Assembly (NCBI GenBank): GCA_030066245.1
Contig: JASJBY010000028.1
Location: 1 to 20,631 of the forward strand
DNA: 20,631 nucleotides
Source: Gammaproteobacteria bacterium
Lineage (GTDB): Bacteria > Pseudomonadota > Gammaproteobacteria > JAABTG01
Reading direction: 5' to 3'
In this document: positions 16,118-20,631 of the stretch, in pieces
Numbering within the stretch: the first letter of the stretch is position 1
How the letters are laid out: each line of letters opens with the position of its first letter
The notes under the pieces: generated by a model
The model's database searches: none
The model's input: only the letters and a program-made list of their open reading frames with translations
What the model was told of the DNA's origin: nothing
Made by a program: the position numbers and the translations under genes

Positions 16118-17497
16118 GTGGCAGCCAACATCCTGCGCAGCTCAAGCTTTCGGCTGGCCCTGGTGTACATGGCCCTGTTCGGCGGTTCCGTGCTCATTTT
16201 GCTGGTCTACATCTACTGGTCCACCGCCCGCTACATGGCCAGCCAAGCCGATGCGACCATCGAGGCGGAGATCACTGGTCTGGCGGAACGGTACCGCACC
16301 GATGGCCTTCCCGGGCTGACGGCGCTGATTGTGCAGCGTACATCCCGAAAGCCCGGAGGCTCTTCCATCTACCTTCTCGTGGATGAAGACCTCGGGCCGC
16401 TGGCGGGCAACATCAGTCGTTGGCCTGACGTCCCGCTATCGCCCGATGGCTGGCTGAACTTTCGCCTGGAGGACGAGGGCTGGTCAGCGGACCAGGTACA
16501 CCCGGCACGGGCTCGTGCATTCAAGCTGCGAGGGGGATTCCTTCTGCTGGTGGGTCGCGACCTGCACGAGCTGGGCGAGACGCAACGGCTCATCGTCAGA
16601 ACCCTCGCGTGGGGCCTGCTGATCACCCTGGTACTGGCCCTGGTCGGCGGCACCATGATGACCCGCAGCATGGTCCGCCGCATCGACGCCATCAACCAGA
16701 CCAGCCGGGAGATTATGTCTGGAGACCTGTCGCGGCGGATGCCGACCGACCATTCCGGCGATGACTTCGACCGTCTGACGGGCAACCTGAATGCCATGCT
16801 GGACCGGATCGAGGCCCTCATGGAAGAGGTACGCCGCATCTCCGACAACATCGCCCATGACCTGAAGACGCCGTTGACACGCCTGAGGAATTCCCTGGAG
16901 CTGCTGAAGGCAGACCATTCGGGCGAGTCAGAGCAGAGACATGCTCTGTTAGAGCAGGCGATCGTGGAAGCAGACGGCCTGCTTTCCACCTTCAACGCGC
17001 TGCTGCGTATCGCGAGGGTCGAGTCCGGAGAGCGGCGGGCTGGATTCGTGGAGCTGGATCTGACGGAGCTGGTGCGGGACGTTACCGAGCTCTATGAACC
17101 GGTGGCCGAGGCGAAGCAGCAGAAACTGACACTGAACCTGTGCGACGTCGCCCCCGTGCTCGGCGACAGGGACCTCCTTTTCCAGTCCCTCGCGAACCTG
17201 CTGGACAACGCCATCAAGTATACGCCGCCCGACGGTCAGATTTCGGTCGCGCTGACCACCCGTTCGGAGCGAGCCCAGCTCGTCATTGCCGACTCCGGGC
17301 AAGGGATCCCGCCAGATGATCAAGACAACGTGTTCCGGCGTTTCTACAGGCTGGAAACCCATCGAGCGACCGCCGGAAACGGTCTCGGTCTCAGCCTGGT
17401 GGCTGCAGTTGCGAAGCTGCATGAGATTTCGCTTACGCTTGAAGACAACGCCCCCGGCCTGCGGGTCGTCATGACGTTTCCTGCCCCCACGAGATAA
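16118..17497 (+). CDS. Sensor histidine kinase (HAMP-HisKA-HATPase)
   Basis: Inner-membrane sensor kinase of 459 aa, partner of the preceding regulator. Transmembrane helix 1 is about 14-34 and helix 2 about 160-180, bracketing a periplasmic sensor of about 125 residues with no recognised ligand motif. A HAMP segment (about 181-235) leads to the H box ISDNIAHDLKTPLTRLR with phospho-acceptor His247. The ATPase domain has the N box LANLLDNAIKY (Asn364), the G1 box DSGQGIPP and the G2 box GNGLGLSLV. Initiation is at GTG 16118, with no ATG nearby in frame before conserved sequence. The stimulus is unknown. Confidence 0.93.
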   Translation: MAANILRSSSFRLALVYMALFGGSVLILLVYIYWSTARYMASQADATIEAEITGLAERYRTDGLPGLTALIVQRTSRKPGGSSIYLLVDEDLGPLAGNISRWPDVPLSPDGWLNFRLEDEGWSADQVHPARARAFKLRGGFLLLVGRDLHELGETQRLIVRTLAWGLLITLVLALVGGTMMTRSMVRRIDAINQTSREIMSGDLSRRMPTDHSGDDFDRLTGNLNAMLDRIEALMEEVRRISDNIAHDLKTPLTRLRNSLELLKADHSGESEQRHALLEQAIVEADGLLSTFNALLRIARVESGERRAGFVELDLTELVRDVTELYEPVAEAKQQKLTLNLCDVAPVLGDRDLLFQSLANLLDNAIKYTPPDGQISVALTTRSERAQLVIADSGQGIPPDDQDNVFRRFYRLETHRATAGNGLGLSLVAAVAKLHEISLTLEDNAPGLRVVMTFPAPTR

Positions 17498-17548
17498 CGC
17501 AGCCGGCCCGCGATCAAGCCACGTCGGGCGATGATGCCCATTACTCCG

Positions 17549-18079
17549 TCAGGACGCCCGTTTGTAATAGCGTATCGCAGCCTCGACGATCAGCCGGCGG
17601 GCCGCCGCCACGGTCAGGATGCCCGCCGGCAGCGCCAGCAGCGGCGTCAAACCGACGCTGCGCATCAGTATCGGAGTACCTGCAGTGAGCCCGCTGGCAG
17701 CGAGAATCGTCAGCATTTCAGGTACCCGCGCCTGGTCGTCGATGTCTCGCCCAAACAGCAAAGCGATCTCGAGAATGAGATAAAGGTGCAGCGCCGACAT
17801 GGCGGTTGCGGTGGCTGCAACGCCCAGCAACCTGAGCGCTATCCCAACACCCGGCACCATCATGGGCAGATGCAGCAACGCGCCGCTCAGAACAGAAAGG
17901 GACGTGTCGGCCTTGGCGAGTCGCCTTGCCAGCTGCTCCGGGCTCTCATCGGGGTGGTCCCGCCGCAGTGCCTGCACCCTCTTCTCGATCTCACCTTTAC
18001 GAAGGCCGAGGAAAAAAAAGAGGAACTTGTCGGTCGTGATGCTCTGCTTCCGGGCCGTTGGCAAATTTTCGCTTTTCAT
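17549..18079 (-). CDS. Small multi-pass membrane protein, unknown function
   Basis: A 176-aa protein that I do not firmly recognise. An N-terminal soluble part (1-60) has GLRKGEIEKRVQALRRDHPD and a basic/acidic helix ELARRLAKAD. Two hydrophobic hairpins follow at about 62-108 (with PMMVPGVGIALRLLG) and about 119-165 (TILAASGLTAG, then PLLALPAGILTVAAA). The middle phrase EIALLFGRDIDDQARVPEML vaguely recalls EcsC-like or DUF697-like membrane proteins, but I would not assign it. A purine-rich GAGGGA about 9 bp upstream of ATG 18079 could be its ribosome site. It is convergent with the sensor kinase (51 bp between stops) and lies downstream of another unknown gene on the same strand. Confidence 0.7.
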   Translation of the reverse strand: MKSENLPTARKQSITTDKFLFFFLGLRKGEIEKRVQALRRDHPDESPEQLARRLAKADTSLSVLSGALLHLPMMVPGVGIALRLLGVAATATAMSALHLYLILEIALLFGRDIDDQARVPEMLTILAASGLTAGTPILMRSVGLTPLLALPAGILTVAAARRLIVEAAIRYYKRAS

Positions 18080-18245
18080 TTCCGGTCCCTCGACCTCCTG
18101 CCGCGACCTTCAGACTCCACGGTTGGTGGGAGGCAGTTCTCTGCTGACACTGTTTGCGTGTGGCTTGCGATCCGTCGAGTCTCGCTCGGTGGTGCGTTGC
18201 GGGAGAGCGGTCCGTCGGCCGCCCGACCGGTGGCACGCAGCGGCG

Positions 18246-18728
18246 TCAGGGACTCCAGTTGGCTCGATCCGTGTCGGTGGTTGCGGGATGGTTCCACCAT
18301 TTCGGGTTCGGCACCTTCATCTGAGCCAGGTCCTCCGGCTTTGCGTGCCGCACCCACTCAGCGGGACTGTTTGCCGGGTCCCCGACAGCCGGCACCAAAT
18401 CGTTGAGGGGGAGATTCAACAGGTACTCAACCTTCTTCTCCAGGTCGCGCGGTACGTTGCGCACCTCGGGATTGAGATAGCAGGTCTTGGGGGGCACATC
18501 TGCAGGCTGGGGCGCAACCGTGGGCGCGCTCGCCGGCTTCTTTCGCGGCTTTCCTGACAGCAGGGAGACGATTTCGCTGCCAAGCACCTGGTCCATGGGC
18601 ATCTGCACCATGGCCTGGACGTCCATGATCTGCTTGCGCAGCTGCGCAATCAGCTCTTGCTTCAGCTTTTCCGCCTTCGCCTGTGCGTCGAGAAACTCTT
18701 TTGCTTTGGATAATTCAGGAGCCGCCAT
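18246..18728 (-). CDS. Hypothetical protein with N-terminal coiled coil and Trp-rich C-terminus
   Basis: A 160-aa soluble protein without a recognised family. Residues about 6-50 are a charged amphipathic helix (ELSKAKEFLDAQAKAEKLKQ and onward) likely to form a coiled coil. Residues about 60-85 form a Lys/Pro/Ala-rich linker (GKPRKKPASAP). The C-terminal part includes CYLNPEVRNVPRDLEKKVEY and the aromatic VPNPKWWNHP. The start is ATG 18728 with GGAGAT 4 bp upstream; a longer frame from 18758 lacks such a site. The coiled-coil plus linker plus compact-C-terminus layout recalls small nucleoid-type proteins, but no H-NS signature is visible. It precedes the membrane protein gene by 166 bp on the same strand. 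Confidence 0.65.
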   Translation of the reverse strand: MAAPELSKAKEFLDAQAKAEKLKQELIAQLRKQIMDVQAMVQMPMDQVLGSEIVSLLSGKPRKKPASAPTVAPQPADVPPKTCYLNPEVRNVPRDLEKKVEYLLNLPLNDLVPAVGDPANSPAEWVRHAKPEDLAQMKVPNPKWWNHPATTDTDRANWSP

Positions 18729-19079
18729 GGTTATCTCCACCTGCACGCCCGTGCGCAACGTTGCTCTTCGTGAATTTGTCTTATCCCCCTGCGCCCCGCT
18801 GTCGCCGCCGTAGAAAGCGCTGCTGCGGACACGTTAATCCTCCTCGACTCTGGGTAAGATAACATGCTGGAGGGAGGAACAGGCAGGGTGTCGGTAGGAT
18901 GAGACGCCGGCTTGAGCTCGGACCAGGGGCATTACAGCCGGGAGACGAGGACGGGTGGTTTGCTTCAATAGGAGACCGGATGCGGGCGGTTCTGCAGCTT
19001 TCCCGGGCAAGTCCGGATTCGACGGATGTCATGCCGTTCCGCAAACGGGCGTGCAGGCCGCTGTCCACGAGCGGGAACG
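18729..19079. other. Divergent intergenic region, no gene supported
   Basis: This 351-bp gap separates a leftward hypothetical gene and the rightward glycosylase, so it should hold two promoters. An AT-richer patch GGGTAAGATAAC (about 18851-18862) could be a rightward -10 region, preceded by TTAATC at 15-bp spacing, which is too short to trust. Overlapping open frames on both strands have no ribosome sites and no recognisable protein content. Confidence 0.4.
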
Positions 19080-19700
19080 ATGAGCAATACGGCACAGCGG
19101 CTGGACCGGCACCAGGCGCAGCTCAAGCGCTGTCGCCTGTGCCCGTCAATGCTAGGTCCCGTAGTCACGGGCGCGCCCGTGGTCTCCCCGGTGCTGCTCA
19201 TCGGTCAGGCGCCCGGCGCAAGGGAAGGCCCCGCCGGCAGACCGTTTGCCTGGACCGCCGGCAAAACCCTGTTCTCGTGGTTCGCCCGCATCGGACTCGA
19301 TGAAGAGGAGTTTCGAAATCGGATCTACATGGCCGCAGTGTGCCGCTGTTATCCGGGCAAGAACCCAAGAGGAGGTGACCGAGTCCCGTCGCAGGACGAA
19401 ATAGCCAACTGCGCGCGATGGCTCGGAGCAGAAATCCGCGTGCTTCGACCCACCTTGATACTACCGGTCGGAAAGCTCGCCATCGCCCAGCTCCTCACGC
19501 CCAGGCCTCTTAGAGATATTGTTGGACGCATCCACCGGATCGACGTCCTCGACCGACCCACGGACGTGGTACCCCTGCCCCACCCATCCGGCGCCTCTAC
19601 CTGGCACAGGACCGAACCGGGCCAATCCTTGCTTGCAACGGCGTTGCGTCTTATAGGCTCCCATCCCGCCTGGAAAAAGGTCATCGCTTCGCCCCCGTAA
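19080..19700 (+). CDS. Uracil-DNA glycosylase, family-4-like with probable Fe-S cluster
   Basis: Base-excision repair enzyme of 206 aa, predicted to remove uracil from DNA. The N-terminal CRLCP (Cys18, Cys21) plus Cys88 or Cys90 (VCRCYPGKNP) and Cys111 (IANCARWL) are candidate ligands of a 4Fe-4S cluster. Motif A is GQAPGAREGPAGRPF (42-56) and the C-terminal active-site motif is LPHPSGASTWHR (166-177). ILPVGKLAI (127-135) is the expected central strand. The start is ATG 19080, giving the typical short N-terminus before CxxC; an upstream in-frame ATG at 19026 would add 18 low-complexity residues. The gap between the third and fourth cysteines is about 20-22 residues, longer than the 14-17 usual in thermophilic family 4 members, because of a GKNPRGGDRVP insert. 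Confidence 0.85.
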   Translation: MSNTAQRLDRHQAQLKRCRLCPSMLGPVVTGAPVVSPVLLIGQAPGAREGPAGRPFAWTAGKTLFSWFARIGLDEEEFRNRIYMAAVCRCYPGKNPRGGDRVPSQDEIANCARWLGAEIRVLRPTLILPVGKLAIAQLLTPRPLRDIVGRIHRIDVLDRPTDVVPLPHPSGASTWHRTEPGQSLLATALRLIGSHPAWKKVIASPP

Positions 19701-19710
19701 GTCGAACCTT

Positions 19711-19743
19711 GCCGCGAAATATCGTGTCAAGCCGCGAAATATC
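19711..19743. repeat. 13-bp direct repeat with 20-bp period
   Basis: GCCGCGAAATATC occurs exactly at 19711-19723 and again at 19731-19743, separated by 7 bp. The period of 20 bp is about two helical turns, so both copies face the same side of DNA. It begins 11 bp after the glycosylase stop. It could be a paired protein-binding site for whatever is transcribed toward 20027. Confidence 0.7.
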
Positions 19744-19988
19744 ACGCACACCGAAGTCGCTTGAGAAGCCTCCGCCTTCCGAACCAACGCCTAAGGCATT
19801 GATTCGACTATCCAGTCTCCTGCAGACAACACATGGCATGGAGGCTGCGAACAGATAAGCGAGCGGCGGGGTTGGCGATGCTGCCCTCCAGGCGCTGGAG
19901 CGGTTGGCTGTGCAGGCCCTTGGACGGTGGGTCCCCGGCCGCTTCTCCCACCTCTCTGCGACTTGACCGCCGAAGTGCGGGCCCTACT
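19744..19988 (+). other. Stretch without a recognised gene upstream of a strong terminator
   Basis: No ORF with credible content is seen here. A perfect hairpin CTCCAG-GCG-CTGGAG lies at 19886-19900, and GGAC...GTCC pairing is possible around 19922-19935. Because the region ends in an excellent rightward terminator, a structured small RNA ending at about 20027 is plausible, but no promoter is confidently visible. Confidence 0.3.
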
Positions 19989-20027
19989 GACCGGCCCTGG
20001 GTGCTACACCCTTGGCCGGTCTTTTTT
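19989..20027 (+). terminator. Strong intrinsic terminator
   Basis: GACCGGCC (19989-19996) pairs perfectly with GGCCGGTC (20014-20021). Inside, GGGTG-CTA-CACCC adds a 5-bp stem after a 2x2 mismatch, and TTTTTT follows at 20022-20027. The T-run is only on the rightward side. It lies 289 bp after the glycosylase stop, so it ends either a long 3' UTR or a separate short transcript. Confidence 0.9.
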
Positions 20028-20197
20028 GCCTGCTGGCGTTTCTCAGGCCACGGGAGACTGCCATAATGCTCTGCGCCCACAGAGACAACGGGCCTTTGGA
20101 TAGCTGTTCGTAAATGTCGATCACAGACGGCGATACAGCTGTTGTGGGACCCGGCCGGGGCGCTCTGAAATCATCAAAACCACTGTGATGGAGTACA
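20028..20197. other. Spacer between terminator and palindromic element
   Basis: No gene is seen. AGCTGT (about 20102-20107) and ACAGCT (about 20134-20139) form a widely spaced inverted repeat. This segment may be the original upstream region of the oxidoreductase gene now displaced by the element inserted at 20198. Confidence 0.35.
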
Positions 20198-20520
20198 AGC
20201 CCGGATTTCTCACCAGGCGGACCTTGTATTGCAGGTTATGTTGGCAAGCTCAACACATCGGCTTCACCAAGCGGTCTTACTGATGAACAATCTGTCCTAT
20301 TCGGTTCTTGGCCCACTCTGGCTTTGCATGTTGACCGATCCCCCTTGAGCCATAGTCCCGCTATGCCTCTGCGGGCGATCGGCCAATCTGTTTTGCCAGA
20401 GCGGCCCAAGATTCCGACAAGATCGCTGGGAGCGATTTTCAACAGCGGAGCGTAGCGACGCTGGCCCCGCAGGGGCGGAGGGCAGGATGCCCGCAGTAAT
20501 CCCGGTGAGAAATCCGGGCT
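20198..20520. mobile_element. Palindromic MITE-like element, copy 2 (intact, 323 bp)
   Basis: Perfect 17-bp terminal inverted repeats AGCCCGGATTTCTCACC (20198-20214) and its complement (20504-20520) bound a non-coding 323-bp unit. The interior has a 104-bp imperfect palindrome (20307-20410) with arms of 49 and 50 bases around CATAG-TCCCG-CTATG (20351-20365), shared with copy 1 at 5157-5260. A further hairpin ATCGCT-GGG-AGCGAT (20422-20436) and CCCC-GCA-GGGG lie in a right-hand segment of about 80 bp absent from copy 1. No target duplication is evident. It has no coding capacity, so it is probably mobilised in trans by a transposase outside the window. Confidence 0.8.
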
Positions 20521-20547
20521 GGGCTCGGCAGACTTTCACGACACGGG

Positions 20548-20631
20548 TTGCAGGCCATTATCGACCGGAAGCGCAAGAGTATAGCCGTCGTCGGCTGTGG
20601 TTTCGCCGGGATCAGCCTGGTACGGCGTCTG
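20548..20631 (+). CDS. FAD/NAD(P)-dependent oxidoreductase, 5' end only
   Basis: Twenty-eight codons run to the window edge. SIAVVGCGFAGISLVRRL is a textbook dinucleotide-binding beta-alpha-beta start (GxGxxG variant GCGFAG) preceded by basic residues, as at the N-terminus of NADH dehydrogenase-like and other FAD/NAD(P)-binding oxidoreductases. No ATG precedes the motif in frame; TTG 20548 is the likely initiator, and a TGA inside the element's right repeat closes the frame upstream. The element ends only 27 bp before this start, so the native leader or even the original N-terminus may have been replaced. The subfamily cannot be told. Confidence 0.55.
   Translation, partial: MQAIIDRKRKSIAVVGCGFAGISLVRRL

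Noticed and set aside
17531..18557. Plus-strand open frames across the hypothetical gene pair
   Set aside because: They are low in hydrophobic-core or domain content and mirror the minus-strand genes, which have Shine-Dalgarno-like sites and protein-like composition.
18781..19303. Overlapping open frames on both strands between the hypothetical gene and the glycosylase
   Set aside because: There is no ribosome site, and the composition is shadow-like; one overlaps the glycosylase coding region out of frame.
19808..20080. Short open frames around the orphan terminator
   Set aside because: Both strands run through the terminator hairpin and show arginine/serine-rich shadow composition.

Overview
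The window reads as chromosomal DNA of a GC-rich gammaproteobacterium. The clearest taxonomic pointer is the Uup ABC-F ATPase coupled to a YihE/SrkA-type kinase that matches the enterobacterial protein motif for motif. Codon use is strongly GC-biased in the long genes. I cannot name a genus from the sequence alone.

Layout. 1-1813: 3' part of uup followed by srkA with an ATGA overlap. 1814-2573: a heptanucleotide tandem repeat and a decayed IS200-type transposase. 2574-5057: a VAT1-like quinone oxidoreductase and a probable exported caspase-fold (C13-like) peptidase with an EF-hand-type loop. 5056-6680: nested mobile DNA, in which a palindromic element with terminal inverted repeats is cut by an IS110/IS1111-type insertion sequence. 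The IS carries a long non-coding right end that may encode its bridge RNA. 6841-13460 (minus strand): two tandem giant genes of the transglutaminase plus DUF2126 (putative amidoligase) type. The upstream one keeps its catalytic residues and the downstream one has lost them. 13750-17497: a periplasmic HtrA/Do protease, then an OmpR-type response regulator and its sensor kinase. 17549-18728 (minus strand): a small membrane protein and a small soluble protein of unknown function. 19080-19700: a family-4-like uracil-DNA glycosylase. 19701-20197: a short direct repeat and a strong orphan terminator. 20198-20520: a second, intact copy of the palindromic element, immediately before the 5' end of an FAD/NAD(P)-binding oxidoreductase that runs off the window.

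Two systems stand out. The first is the tandem transglutaminase/amidoligase pair, which looks like an active enzyme translationally coupled to a pseudoenzyme paralogue; the ATP-grasp/alpha-E partner genes often linked to this family are absent from the window. The second is the IS1111-type element that landed inside the terminal inverted repeat of the palindromic element. Segments of its right end match that target and its own end in roughly the arrangement expected of bridge-RNA guide loops. An HtrA protease followed by a two-component pair suggests envelope-stress or envelope-quality control.
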